Assembly: GCA_963803245.1 (NCBI GenBank)
Contig: CAWDLI010000015.1
Span: 417,364 to 481,363 of the forward strand
Direction of reading: 5' to 3'
From: JACVRW01 sp963803245
Lineage (GTDB): Bacteria; Actinomycetota; Thermoleophilia; Solirubrobacterales; Thermoleophilaceae
Length of the DNA stretch: 64,000 nucleotides
This document shows, one piece after another, positions 25,330-33,985 of this stretch. Each line of letters starts with the position of its first letter. Within the stretch, counting starts at the first letter, position 1. The notes under the pieces are model-generated. The model made no database searches and was not told where the DNA came from. It was given only the letters and a program-made list of their open reading frames with translations. The translations under genes and the position numbers were made by a program.

Positions 25330-26790
25330 TCAGTTGGCCCCGCGGCGGCTCACGACGACGTAGATCGTCTTGAGCAGCAGGCGAACGTCGCCCCAGAGGG
25401 ACCAGTTCGTGACGTACAGGTAGTCGAGCTTGATCATCTCCTCGAACGGGATCGCCGTCCTCCCGAGCACCTGCCAGAGGCCGGTCAGGCCCGGTGTGAG
25501 GTCGATCCGCCGCCGGCCCCAGCCGGGAATGTGCTCGTGGATGTCGGCCGGCATCGGCCGTGGGCCGACCAGGCTCATCTCCCCGCGGACGACGTTCCAG
25601 AGCTGGGGCAGCTCGTCGATGCTCGCCGTGCGCAGGAAGCGTCCCACCCGGGTGACCCGCGGATCCTCGTCGAGGAGCAGCCAGGCGGAGTGGGCGCTCT
25701 GCTCGCGGAGGGTGTCCACCTGCTCCGATGCGTCCGCGACCATCGTCCTGAGCTTGTAGAGCCGGAACAGCTTCCCCTCGCGTCCCACGCGCTCGTGCGA
25801 GAAGAAGACGGGTCCTCGCGAATCGAGCTTGATCAGGAGCGCCACCAGGGGCAGCAGCGGGGTCACGATGATCAGGAGCGGCAGGGCGATCGTCAGGTCC
25901 ATGGCGCGCTTGAGCGCCCAGGACGAGCGCGCGAGCGCCGGCGGGCGCAGCGCCAGAACTGTCACTCCCTCGACGTCGTCCAGCTCGGCCGACGGGCCGA
26001 GGACGTCGAACGCGTGCGGCAGCACGCTCACCTTCACAGCGGCGTCGTGGGCGTCGCGAACGAGGCTGGCGAGCGCCTCCGCCTCGAGCGTGAGCGTGGC
26101 GATGATCACGCGATCGATCCCCTCCCGGGCGCACACCCCCACCAGGTCGTCCGCCTGGCCGAGCCGGGGGAGCTGCTCGTCCTCGATCGCCGCGACGGGG
26201 GCGCGCCCGCCGGTCAGGTACCCGACCGGCTCGAGCCCGTACTCCGGGTGGAGCCTCACCTTGTTCACGAGCAGCTCGGTGGCGGAGCCCTCCCCCACGA
26301 ACAGCACGCGCTCGGGGGCGAGCACGGAGCGGAGCAGGCGCCGCACGGCCACGCGCCCCGCCACGACGGCGAGGAACGTGATCGAGACGAACAGGGCCGC
26401 CTGGAAGAGCGACATCTTCTCCGGCGGCAGGTACTTCAGCCAGGCCCAGGTGCCCAGGGCGGTGACGAGCAGCGCGTGGAAGATGCCGGGCAGGTCGTCG
26501 ACCGTGGAATGGCTGACCCGCCGCGCATCCTGGTCGTACAGGCCGTAGGTCTTCAGCAGGAGGGCCCAGGCCGGCAGCAGGGGAATGCACCAGAGCAGCT
26601 GCTCGGGAGCCCTTGAGCTCTCGCCGATGAAGAGGCCGAGCACGAGACCCAGCGCGAACGCGAGCATGTCGCTGACGAGCAGGCCGCGGCGCACGGCGGC
26701 GTCGCGTGCCGCCGTGGGCCAGCGTACGGGCAAACCCTCGCCGGGGAGGGCCCCATCTCTGGCGCGATTGACCACGTCGGGTGAGCTCAT
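25330..26790 (-). CDS. Undecaprenyl-phosphate glycosylphosphotransferase (initiating polyprenol sugar-1-P transferase)
   Basis: 486 residues from ATG 26790. Four N-terminal hydrophobic segments (about residues 35-140), a Rossmann-like middle domain (VLFVGEGSATELLV, RVIIATLTLEAEA), then one re-entrant membrane segment and the C-terminal catalytic domain: RGPVFFSHERVGREGK, YKLRTMVAD, DEDPRVTRVGRFLR, SIDELPQLWNVVRGEMS, LVGPRPMP and LTPGLTGLWQVLGR. These are the bacterial sugar transferase (PF02397, WbaP/PssY) motifs, with the DE pair in SIDELPQ. It starts repeat-unit synthesis by moving a hexose-1-phosphate to undecaprenyl phosphate at the inner face of the membrane. Divergent from the Gfo/Idh gene, sharing a 157-base promoter region. 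Confidence 0.9.
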   Translation of the reverse strand: MSSPDVVNRARDGALPGEGLPVRWPTAARDAAVRRGLLVSDMLAFALGLVLGLFIGESSRAPEQLLWCIPLLPAWALLLKTYGLYDQDARRVSHSTVDDLPGIFHALLVTALGTWAWLKYLPPEKMSLFQAALFVSITFLAVVAGRVAVRRLLRSVLAPERVLFVGEGSATELLVNKVRLHPEYGLEPVGYLTGGRAPVAAIEDEQLPRLGQADDLVGVCAREGIDRVIIATLTLEAEALASLVRDAHDAAVKVSVLPHAFDVLGPSAELDDVEGVTVLALRPPALARSSWALKRAMDLTIALPLLIIVTPLLPLVALLIKLDSRGPVFFSHERVGREGKLFRLYKLRTMVADASEQVDTLREQSAHSAWLLLDEDPRVTRVGRFLRTASIDELPQLWNVVRGEMSLVGPRPMPADIHEHIPGWGRRRIDLTPGLTGLWQVLGRTAIPFEEMIKLDYLYVTNWSLWGDVRLLLKTIYVVVSRRGAN

Positions 26791-26899
26791 TTGGTGGGGC
26801 AGGCCCGGTCTCAATGCCGGGCCCGCGCGGGTGCATCCTTGCCGGATCTCATGCTAGACCGGGTCGCCGTGCGCGGCGCCAACGCCCTCCGTTCAAGCG

Positions 26900-26929
26900 T
26901 TGGCTGCCTCCGGAAAACGCTGGTATCGT
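26900..26929 (+). promoter_or_regulatory. Candidate sigma-70 type promoter for the Gfo/Idh-DegT-GT operon
   Basis: TTGGCT at 26900-26905 (4 of 6 to TTGACA) and TATCGT at 26924-26929 (4 of 6 to TATAAT), 18 bases apart. Expected start of RNA at about 26936, leaving a short leader with GGGGG before GTG 26948. Prediction from similarity only. Confidence 0.35.
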
Positions 26930-26947
26930 CGCCATCTTGGGGGATTC

Positions 26948-28036
26948 GTGCCTCACCCGAGCGGGATGAACGAGCGCCTGCGCCGCCGGGACGACCTGAG
27001 GCTGGCCGTGGTGGGCCTCGGCTACTGGGGCCCCAACGTGCTCAGGAGCGCCCATGACGCCGATGGCGTCGGCGTCGTCATGGGCTGCGATCGCGACCGC
27101 TCCGCTCTCGAGCGCCAGATCCAGCGCTACCCGTCGATCGAGTTCACGACCGACTTCGAGGCGGTGCTCGCGAACGACGAGGTGAACGGCGTGGTGCTCG
27201 CCACACCGATCGCGACGCACTTCGATCTCGCCCGCCGCGTCCTGCTCGCGGGGAAGCACGTGCTGGTGGAGAAGCCGCTCGCCAGCACCCCGGCGGAATG
27301 CCGCCAGCTCATGCAGCTCGCCGCCGAGCGCGGCCTCGTCGTCATGCCGGGGCACACGTTCCTCTATTCGCCCCCGGTGGTCGCGATCAAGGAGCTCCTC
27401 GAGAGCGGCGAGCTCGGGCGGGTGCACTTCATCACCTCGAGCAGGGTGAACCTCGGCATCCACCAGCGCGACAACAGCGTGGTCCGCGACCTTGCTCCGC
27501 ACGACTTCTCGATCCTCCTCTACTGGCTCGGCAGCCCGGTCTCGATCAGGGCCATCGGCCGCGACGCGATCGTCCCCGGCGTGGTGGACGTGGCCTTCGT
27601 GGACCTCACCTACGGCGACGGGTGCATCGCCCACATGGATCTCTCGTGGCTCGCGCCGACGAAGCTCCGGCGGACCGTCCTCGTCTGCGAGCGCAAGATG
27701 ATCGTGTACGAGGACACCAACCCCGAGCAGGTGCGGGTGTTCGACCGCGGCGTGGACATGATCGAGCCTCAGACCTTCGGCGAGTTCCAGCTCTCGTACC
27801 GGTCGGGAGACGTCCTGTCGCCGCACCTCCCGGCGGTGGAGCCGCTCAAGCTCGAGCTGGAGAACTTCGCCGAGGCGATCTGCACGGGAACCAAGCCGCG
27901 CTCGAACCCCGAGCTGGGAACCGAGGTCGTGCGCATGGTCGAGGCCGCGGAGCGCTCGCTGAGCGAACGCGGAAACGCAGTGCCACTCCTCCACGCCTCC
28001 GCCGCGCCCGTCGCCGGCGGCGCCGCGTCTAGGTGA
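26948..28036 (+). CDS. Gfo/Idh/MocA-family NAD(P)-dependent sugar oxidoreductase
   Basis: 362 residues from GTG 26948, preceded by GGGGG; ATG 26966 (MNERLRRR) is the alternative. LRLAVVGLGYWGPN is the dinucleotide fold, VVLATPIATHFDLA and VLVEKPLAST (EKP lysine, about residue 110) are the family signature, and APHDFSILLYWLG carries the usual active-site histidine/aspartate. It resembles the WlbA type that oxidises the 3-OH of a UDP-sugar. A DegT aminotransferase follows with a 4-base overlap (GTGA), which fits a 3-keto then 3-amino sequence in amino-sugar synthesis (inference). Substrate unproven. Confidence 0.85.
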   Translation: MPHPSGMNERLRRRDDLRLAVVGLGYWGPNVLRSAHDADGVGVVMGCDRDRSALERQIQRYPSIEFTTDFEAVLANDEVNGVVLATPIATHFDLARRVLLAGKHVLVEKPLASTPAECRQLMQLAAERGLVVMPGHTFLYSPPVVAIKELLESGELGRVHFITSSRVNLGIHQRDNSVVRDLAPHDFSILLYWLGSPVSIRAIGRDAIVPGVVDVAFVDLTYGDGCIAHMDLSWLAPTKLRRTVLVCERKMIVYEDTNPEQVRVFDRGVDMIEPQTFGEFQLSYRSGDVLSPHLPAVEPLKLELENFAEAICTGTKPRSNPELGTEVVRMVEAAERSLSERGNAVPLLHASAAPVAGGAASR

Positions 28037-29184
28037 CCACCGGATCCGGGGGCCGGCGGGTCCCCTTCGTGGACCTCGCCCGGTCGACCGCTCCCCTGCT
28101 CCCCGCCATGCGCGACCGCCTGGACCGTGCGGTGGCCGGCTCCGCCTACACGCTCGGTGACGAGCTGGTCGCGTTCGAGAGCGAGTTCGCGGAGTACTGC
28201 GGCAGCGCCCACTGCGCCGGCGTCGCCGACGGCACCGCGGCGCTGAGCCTCGCCCTCACCGCGCTCGGCGCCGGACCTGGGACGGAGGTCGTGACCGTGC
28301 CGTTCACCTTCATCGCGACCGTGGAGGCGATCCTGGCCACGGGCGCGGCTCCGCGCTTCGTCGACGTGGACCCGGAGACCCGCTGCATGCCGGCCGCCGC
28401 GCTCGAGGGTGTCCTCGGGTCCAGCACGGCGGCGGTCGTCCCGGTCCACATCCACGGACAGCCGGCGCCGATCCCGGAGATCCAGGCCGTGTGCGGCGAC
28501 ATCCCCGTCCTGGAGGACGCGGCGCAGGCGCACGGAGCCCGCATCGGGGGCCGGCGCGCAGGGTCCACCGGCTCGGCCGCGGCCTTCTCCTTCTATCCGA
28601 CCAAGAACCTCGGGGCCCTCGGGGACGGGGGAGCGGTGGTGTCCGACAGCGAGGACCTGGTGGCGCAGGTGCGCTCGCTCCGTCACCACGGGAGCGCCGC
28701 CGACGACCCGAACGCGCACGTCCGCGATGGCGGCACGGCGCGCCTCGACAACCTCCAGGCCGCGTTCCTGCGGATCAAGCTGCCGCTGCTCGACGCCTGG
28801 AACGAGGAACGGCGCCGGGCGGCCGCGCTCTACCGCGAGCTGCTCGAGGACGCTCCGCTCGTGCTTCCGCCGCCCGATCCGCCGGCGGGCGAGCAGGTGT
28901 ACCACCTGTTCGCGGTGGAGGTGGACGACCGCGACCGGGTTCGGGCCGCGCTTCGCGAGCACGGGATCGAGACCGGAGTCCACTACCCGCGGCCCGTCCA
29001 CCTGCAGCCGGTCTGGCGCGAGCGCGGGTACGGGCCGGGCGACTTCCCGGTGGCCGAGGCCCTGGCCCTCCGGGTGCTGTCCCTGCCGATGTTCCCGGGG
29101 ATCACCGAGGACGAGGTCCGCGCGGTGGCGGATGCGCTGACGCGCGTGCTCACCGGAACGCTCCCGGCCACTCCGCGCGCGTAG
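28033..29184 (+). CDS. DegT/DnrJ/EryC1/StrS-family PLP aminotransferase
   Basis: 383 residues from GTG 28033. VPFVDLARS at the N-terminus, GVADGTAALSLAL (phosphate-binding), VPVHIHGQPAPI, LEDAAQAHGA (the aspartate that contacts PLP nitrogen) and FSFYPTKNLGALGDGGAV with the Schiff-base lysine at about residue 190 give a complete sugar aminotransferase (PF01041). Near the C-terminus VHYPRPVHLQP is usual for the sugar-binding part. Predicted to aminate the keto sugar made by the preceding oxidoreductase, giving an amino sugar for the polysaccharide. The glycosyltransferase downstream begins 12 bases after the stop. Confidence 0.88.
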   Translation: MTTGSGGRRVPFVDLARSTAPLLPAMRDRLDRAVAGSAYTLGDELVAFESEFAEYCGSAHCAGVADGTAALSLALTALGAGPGTEVVTVPFTFIATVEAILATGAAPRFVDVDPETRCMPAAALEGVLGSSTAAVVPVHIHGQPAPIPEIQAVCGDIPVLEDAAQAHGARIGGRRAGSTGSAAAFSFYPTKNLGALGDGGAVVSDSEDLVAQVRSLRHHGSAADDPNAHVRDGGTARLDNLQAAFLRIKLPLLDAWNEERRRAAALYRELLEDAPLVLPPPDPPAGEQVYHLFAVEVDDRDRVRAALREHGIETGVHYPRPVHLQPVWRERGYGPGDFPVAEALALRVLSLPMFPGITEDEVRAVADALTRVLTGTLPATPRA

Positions 29185-29196
29185 GGACGGCTCGCG

Positions 29197-30357
29197 GTGC
29201 GAGTCGCGATGTTCCTCCAGAACGAGCCCTACCCGCAGGACGTGCGGGTGCGCTCCGAGGCGCAGACGCTGGTGGGGGCCGGCCACGAGGTGACGGTCTT
29301 CGCCCCGGTGGCCGCCGGGCAGGCCCGGACCGCGCGCGTGGACGGCGTGGAGGTCCGCCGCTACCGCATACCGGAGGCCGCGGGCGGCGTGGCCAGCTTC
29401 GCGGCCGAGTACGGGGCCGCGCATGCGCAGCTGTTCCCGCGGGGGCTCGCCGCCCTGCGGCGCGGGACCGACGTGGTCCATCTGCACAACCCCCCGGACA
29501 CGCTGTTCCCGCTCGCCCTGGCGGCGCGCGCGGCGGGGCGCAGCTCCGTCTTCGACATGCACGACCTCTTCCCGGAGCTGATCGGGCTGCGCACCGGCTC
29601 GAGCCGGCTCGAGCGGATCGGCCGGAACGCGCAGAGGGCGTCGCTGCGCAGCGCGTCGGCCGTGATCGTGACGAACGAGTCGCAGCGCGAGATCGCCATC
29701 GAGGCGGGAGACCTTCCGGAGGACAGGGTCACGGTGGTGCGCAACGGGCCCCCGCAGGCGACACTGGCGCCGGCCCGGGTGCCCCGCACCGGCCCGCTCG
29801 GGGCGCCGCGCCTGGTGTACCTCGGGGCGCTCGGGCCTCAGGACGGCGTGCTCGAGCTGCCGGCCCTGATGCGCCACCCGTCGCTCGCCACGGCGCATCT
29901 CGACGTGCTGGGCGACGGACCTGCGCATGCCGCGATCGAGGCGGAGGTGGCGGCCTCCCCCGAGCTGGCCGGGAGGGTGACGCTGCTTGGCCGGGTTGAG
30001 CACGACCGGGTGCCCGGGCTCCTCGGCGCGGCCGACATCGCCGTGGATCCCGCACCGTGCACGGCCTTCAACCACCGCTCGACCATGGTCAAGATCGGCG
30101 AGTACCTGGCCGCTCGCCTGCCCGTCGTGGCGTACGACCTCGTGGAGACGCGGCGCACCGCGGACGATGCCGCGCTGCTCGTCCCGTGCGGATCGGTCGA
30201 CGACCTGGCCCATGGGGTGGCCCGGATCGCGCGTGACGAGTCGCTGAGGTACTCGCTGTCGGTCCGTGCGGCGGCGCGCGCTACGGCGCTCGTGTGGGAG
30301 CGCTCGGCGGTGGCCCTGCTGGGGCTCTACGAGAACCTCGCCGCACAGCGCGGCTGA
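29197..30357 (+). CDS. Glycosyltransferase family 4
   Basis: 386 residues from GTG 29197. VAMFLQNEPYPQDVRVRSEA, VVHLHNPPDTLFPLALA, FDMHDLFPELIG and VIVTNESQREIA define the acceptor half; LVYLGALGPQDGVLEL, VLGDGPAHAAIE and VDPAPCTAFNHRSTMVKIGE the donor half. The last block replaces the usual EX7E with a serine/lysine-rich variant plus KIGEYLA, as in several WbuB/FnlB-like GT4 enzymes acting on N-acetylated amino sugars. Operon context after amino-sugar genes supports such a donor (inference). A terminator-like hairpin follows the stop. Confidence 0.82.
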   Translation: MRVAMFLQNEPYPQDVRVRSEAQTLVGAGHEVTVFAPVAAGQARTARVDGVEVRRYRIPEAAGGVASFAAEYGAAHAQLFPRGLAALRRGTDVVHLHNPPDTLFPLALAARAAGRSSVFDMHDLFPELIGLRTGSSRLERIGRNAQRASLRSASAVIVTNESQREIAIEAGDLPEDRVTVVRNGPPQATLAPARVPRTGPLGAPRLVYLGALGPQDGVLELPALMRHPSLATAHLDVLGDGPAHAAIEAEVAASPELAGRVTLLGRVEHDRVPGLLGAADIAVDPAPCTAFNHRSTMVKIGEYLAARLPVVAYDLVETRRTADDAALLVPCGSVDDLAHGVARIARDESLRYSLSVRAAARATALVWERSAVALLGLYENLAAQRG

Positions 30358-30361
30358 GCGG

Positions 30362-30386
30362 GCGCCCCCGGACGTTCACGGGGCGC
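30362..30386. terminator. Hairpin between convergent GT4 and beta-helix genes
   Basis: GCGCCCC (30362-30368) pairs with GGGGCGC (30380-30386) across an 11-base loop. It starts just after the GT4 stop and covers the stop of the opposing gene. No T-run; terminator function is inferred from position. Confidence 0.35.
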
Positions 30387-31431
30387 ACGCGCCCTCACCA
30401 CCCTCCGGAGGGCAGTACCCGGGCGATTCGTAGCCGGCCCCGGCCACGCCGGGTGGAACGAAGTCGCCGCCCGGGGGCACGCCCTCGCGCACCTCGCCCT
30501 GGACCGGGAGCGCCGGCCAGCGCGCCGTCCGGCCGCGAATCTCGGCGCCGCAGGGCAGGTTGGACTCGGGTGAGGGCCAGACCGACTGGGCGAATGAGCG
30601 CCCGGTCTTGGGACGGACGTACACGTCGGAGAGCGTGACCGGATACGAGCGGCAGCTGTCGGCGCCCGTGGTGAGCCAGATCAGGAAGCCTCCGCCCGCA
30701 TCACCGCCCCCGAAGCGCATGTTCGCGTGACGGACCGTCGCGGAGCCGATCGGCTGGAGGTCGACGGGGATCTGGAGACCCTGGTAGTCGCTCGTGCCGG
30801 TGAGACGGTCGATCCGCAGCTCGCGCGCGCCTCCCCAGGGCTGGACGACGTCGGCGTGAAAGCCCGCGAAGCTGCCCTTGATCCCCTCCACCCGGAGATT
30901 CTCGATCTGCACGACCGCCTTGGGCGCGTTCACCACCACGCCGTCCCCGGGACCCTCGGCCTCGATCCGGATCCCCTCCAGATGCACGGTGCCGGTCGCG
31001 TCCTTCACGTAGATGCCGGTGCGCTCCGCGTCCTCCACGCCGTCCTTCGGAATGACGATCCGGCCGCCCCTGATCACCACGTTGTGGCCTCCCTTCACCA
31101 CCACGCCGCCGTGAGTGCGCTCCTTGGGCAGGTCGATCACGTAGTCGATGCCCTCGTCGAGCTCGGCGACCGTGAACCCGTCCCCCAGGTGCAGCGTGAC
31201 GGGGTCGTCGAGAGCCGGAGGCGCCCAGCGCAGGAGCGGCCCGCTCGGCCGGTCGGTGGACGGCGCGGGCTGAGTGATGCCGAGCTGGGACTGCTGGGGA
31301 TCGCTTCGATCGTTGAGCGAGATGACGACGAGCACCACTCCGGCCGCCCCCGCGAGCGCAAGGAGCGCGAGCGTCCACCCCAGTCCGATCGTCGGCCCCT
31401 TCGGTTTGCGGAGCTCGGGCCCTTGCTGCAC
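30376..31431 (-). CDS. Membrane-anchored parallel beta-helix protein (paralogue of 37411-38397)
   Basis: 351 residues from GTG 31431. A cytosolic Lys-rich start is followed by one helix (about residues 18-40) with no clear cleavage site, so it is probably a type II anchored extracytoplasmic protein. Residues 90-270 repeat short turns such as GVVVKGGHNVVIRGGRI, GTVHLEGIRIE and VVQIENLRVEGI, the rung pattern of right-handed beta-helix proteins (pectate-lyase-like fold). FHADVVQPWGG, SDYQGLQIP, WLTTGADSCRS and PPGGDFVPPG are shared with the gene at 37411. The fold suggests polysaccharide binding, cleavage or epimerisation; no known catalytic set is recognised. The C-terminus adds two cysteines absent from the paralogue. 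Confidence 0.7.
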   Translation of the reverse strand: MQQGPELRKPKGPTIGLGWTLALLALAGAAGVVLVVISLNDRSDPQQSQLGITQPAPSTDRPSGPLLRWAPPALDDPVTLHLGDGFTVAELDEGIDYVIDLPKERTHGGVVVKGGHNVVIRGGRIVIPKDGVEDAERTGIYVKDATGTVHLEGIRIEAEGPGDGVVVNAPKAVVQIENLRVEGIKGSFAGFHADVVQPWGGARELRIDRLTGTSDYQGLQIPVDLQPIGSATVRHANMRFGGGDAGGGFLIWLTTGADSCRSYPVTLSDVYVRPKTGRSFAQSVWPSPESNLPCGAEIRGRTARWPALPVQGEVREGVPPGGDFVPPGVAGAGYESPGYCPPEGGEGACAP

Positions 31432-31456
31432 CAGGGGAAACCTAGCGCCGCGCCGT

Positions 31457-33109
31457 TCAGCCTCCGGGGCCGTCGAGCGGGAGGCGGCTCAGCGCCGGGA
31501 GAGTGCGGTCGCGGGCCTCGGTGGCGAACCGGCGCACGATCGGGCGCATGCGCACCGGCGGCCGCGGGACGCTCTCCGGATCGTGGCGCAGCTCCGGCAC
31601 GAGCCGGACCGTCACCCGTCCGGGCTCGGCCTCGATGGCCGCCCGGGCCTCACCCTCGGACGAGGTGGTGAGCACACTCGACCGGCCACCCACGACGACG
31701 TGGTGGCGCCGCGGCTCGCCGTGGCAGCGCGGCACCTCGACGCTGATCGCGCTGCAGCCCGGCGGCACCTTCAGGGCGGCCTCCCGCCCGAACATCCGCA
31801 GTCTCATCAGCTCGCCGTCCCGCCTCGTGAGGAAGTTGCTTCGCGCCAGCTCCGAGGCGGAGCCCCAGCGCACCGGGCCGAGGCCGTCCACGAACGCCGC
31901 CACCTCCCCCACCCGGTCGAGATCGTCCGCCAGATCCCAGTGGTGGCCGAAGACCACGAGCGGCTGGTCGAGAAACGCCCGCAGCACCAGGTCCTCCAGC
32001 GGATGGCCGGTGAGCGGATAGCGAGGGAGGACGGGCAGTCCTCCGGCCAGGAGCTGGGCCGGCTCCCATCCCGCGAGCGGCCACCCGGCCGGCACCGCGC
32101 CCGGAGGCTGCGGAAAGGGCCAGAAGGTGCACACGCCCTCGTAGCCGAGCTCGAGCATGGCGCTCATGCTCTCCATGGAGCACACGCCGTGAGGGGGGAT
32201 CATCACCCGCTGGACGGTGAGGCCGGTGCGCGCCTCGAAGCGGTCGAGCCGGCGGAGCGCCTGGGCCAGCATCCGGCGGGCCTCCGCGGGCGAGCGCTCG
32301 CGGAGCAGCTCCGGACCCTCGTGGTTGGTTCCGTGCGCGACCATCGACAGCCGCTTCGCGGCGGCCACGGTGCGCACGGCCGCCCGGTTGGTGAAGCGCG
32401 TGTCCAGCGGGATCATGCCGAGCGCGGCGTGGTACCCGTGCGCCTCGGCGTGTGCGGCCAGCCGGCTCAGGTTCAGGTGCCCGTAGGACGTCCAGCGCAG
32501 GTTCGGGTCGTCGATCACGAACAGCGCGCGCGGGCCGGGCGCGGTCCAGGCCAGGTCGCGGGTCACGGTCCGTAGGAAGTGCACGAGCGGGAGAAGGCCG
32601 AGGACCCTGCCCGGGCTGAGGGCGTCGCGCAGGACCTCGTGGCCACCCAGGTCGTCGCATGCCGCCGCGGAGGCGTACAGGGCGGCGCCGGTGCGGCCCC
32701 TGCGGACCCATATCGCCCCCCTGGGACCGGCCCCCAGCACCGCGTCCGCCGGCCCGGGTGCGATCGGAGGTCCGAGCGGCGTCTGCTCGTCGCGCAGTGT
32801 CTGCCCGTGCAGCACGCGCGGAAGCTCCTCGTCCGAGGCCAGCCGGCAGGATCCCGCCACGTCGTGGCCGGGCTCGGCCGGCTCGGCCGGCATCACGAGG
32901 CACGGCAGCTCCGGAGGCGGCCGCGCCTCCTCCGGGAGGGTGCCCAGGACGAGGACGGCGTCCAGGCCGCGCCACTCCCCCGGCGCTCGCGGCTCGAAGG
33001 AGACCGGAAGTGCCGCCGCCAGGGCACCGAAGAGGCGGCGCCCGCCGTGGCGGTGGCCGGGCGAGCAGACGCCGACCAGCTTTCGCGGCTCCTCGCCCGC
33101 GTGTCTCAC
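31457..33109 (-). CDS. Putative polysaccharide deacetylase-like protein (NodB-related)
   Basis: 550 residues from GTG 33109, with no signal peptide. Residues 1-180 form a Rossmann-like domain with no clear match. From about residue 190 comes ALFVIDDPNLRWTSYGHLN, in which the DD pair resembles the metal/base aspartates of CE4 deacetylases, then MVAHGTNHEGPEL (two histidines), and VMIPPHGVCSMESM, similar to the proline-rich motif 3. VVFGHHWDL may give the last histidine. These fit a divergent NodB-like fold as seen in large PelA-like or actinobacterial deacetylases. Likely role: removal of N- or O-acyl groups from the polysaccharide or an intermediate. Divergent from the methyltransferase at 33158 across 48 bases. 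Confidence 0.55.
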   Translation of the reverse strand: MRHAGEEPRKLVGVCSPGHRHGGRRLFGALAAALPVSFEPRAPGEWRGLDAVLVLGTLPEEARPPPELPCLVMPAEPAEPGHDVAGSCRLASDEELPRVLHGQTLRDEQTPLGPPIAPGPADAVLGAGPRGAIWVRRGRTGAALYASAAACDDLGGHEVLRDALSPGRVLGLLPLVHFLRTVTRDLAWTAPGPRALFVIDDPNLRWTSYGHLNLSRLAAHAEAHGYHAALGMIPLDTRFTNRAAVRTVAAAKRLSMVAHGTNHEGPELLRERSPAEARRMLAQALRRLDRFEARTGLTVQRVMIPPHGVCSMESMSAMLELGYEGVCTFWPFPQPPGAVPAGWPLAGWEPAQLLAGGLPVLPRYPLTGHPLEDLVLRAFLDQPLVVFGHHWDLADDLDRVGEVAAFVDGLGPVRWGSASELARSNFLTRRDGELMRLRMFGREAALKVPPGCSAISVEVPRCHGEPRRHHVVVGGRSSVLTTSSEGEARAAIEAEPGRVTVRLVPELRHDPESVPRPPVRMRPIVRRFATEARDRTLPALSRLPLDGPGG

Positions 33110-33157
33110 CTTCGGTCAAGTTTAGGTCCCCTGAGCGTTAGAGTCACGCGGACCGGC

Positions 33158-33985
33158 ATGCAGCGCACGCTTCGTAATGGCTATCTGTCCAGAGCGCTCC
33201 GTGCTGGTGGGAGCGATCCTCGCGGGGCATTCGAGCGCCTGCGCGGCGGGATCGAGAAGCGCCGCGACCGCCGTGCCTGGGAGCGCCTCGGCGTGCCGCC
33301 GGACGAGCTCTACGGCGTGGAGCAGGACTGGGAGCGGGAGATGCACGCGATGCTCGGGATCGAGTGGCCGTGCCTAGCCGCCGCCGAGTTCGGCCAGGCG
33401 TGGGACGAGGCACAGCGCGAGCTGCGCGAGGGACCCGCGCCACAGGAGCAATCGGACTGGCTCAAGCGCGCGTTCGATGCGGTCCCGTCCCTGGCCGGCG
33501 CCACCTGGTGCGTGACCCGCCATCTGGCCCCGAAGCGCGTCGTGGAGACCGGAGTGGCACGCGGGATCACCAGCCGGTTCCTCCTCGAGGCGCTCGAGCG
33601 CAACGGGGACGGCCACCTCTGGAGCATCGACCTTCCGCATCCGGACACGCTGCTGAACGACCAGATCGGCGCGGCGGTGCCCGAACGCCTGCGTGACCGC
33701 TGGACGCTCTCCCTGGGCTCGAGCACCGCTCTGCTCCCCCAGCTGCTCGAGGACCTGGGCGAGATCGACCTCTTCGTCCACGACAGCCTCCACACCACGC
33801 GCAACGTCGACTTCGAGCTCAAGGCGGCCTGGGAGGCGCTTCGGCCCGGCGGGGCGATGCTGGTGGACGACATCCACTGGAACCTCGGCTTTCAGGCCTT
33901 CCGCGAGCGAGCCGAAGGGGTCCGCTCGCTGGCCGCGCGCCGCTCGTCCGACGGCGGACTGTGGGGCCTGGCGATCAAGCCCTGA
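33158..33985 (+). CDS. Class I SAM-dependent methyltransferase (CmcI/TylF-like O-methyltransferase)
   Basis: 275 residues from ATG 33158. The N-terminal third is helical. RVVETGVARGITSRFLLEAL (about residue 128) is the SAM-binding loop, LWSIDLPHPD the acidic residue that contacts the ribose, IDLFVHDSLHTTRNVDFEL and GGAMLVDDIHWN the metal-type active site seen in cephalosporin/macrolide O-methyltransferases. First gene of a four-gene cassette: the FkbH-like gene starts 25 bases before its stop. A role in O-methylating a glyceryl or sugar hydroxyl is inferred from that cassette, because FkbG-type methyltransferases accompany FkbH in polyketide methoxymalonyl pathways. Confidence 0.8.
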   Translation: MQRTLRNGYLSRALRAGGSDPRGAFERLRGGIEKRRDRRAWERLGVPPDELYGVEQDWEREMHAMLGIEWPCLAAAEFGQAWDEAQRELREGPAPQEQSDWLKRAFDAVPSLAGATWCVTRHLAPKRVVETGVARGITSRFLLEALERNGDGHLWSIDLPHPDTLLNDQIGAAVPERLRDRWTLSLGSSTALLPQLLEDLGEIDLFVHDSLHTTRNVDFELKAAWEALRPGGAMLVDDIHWNLGFQAFRERAEGVRSLAARRSSDGGLWGLAIKP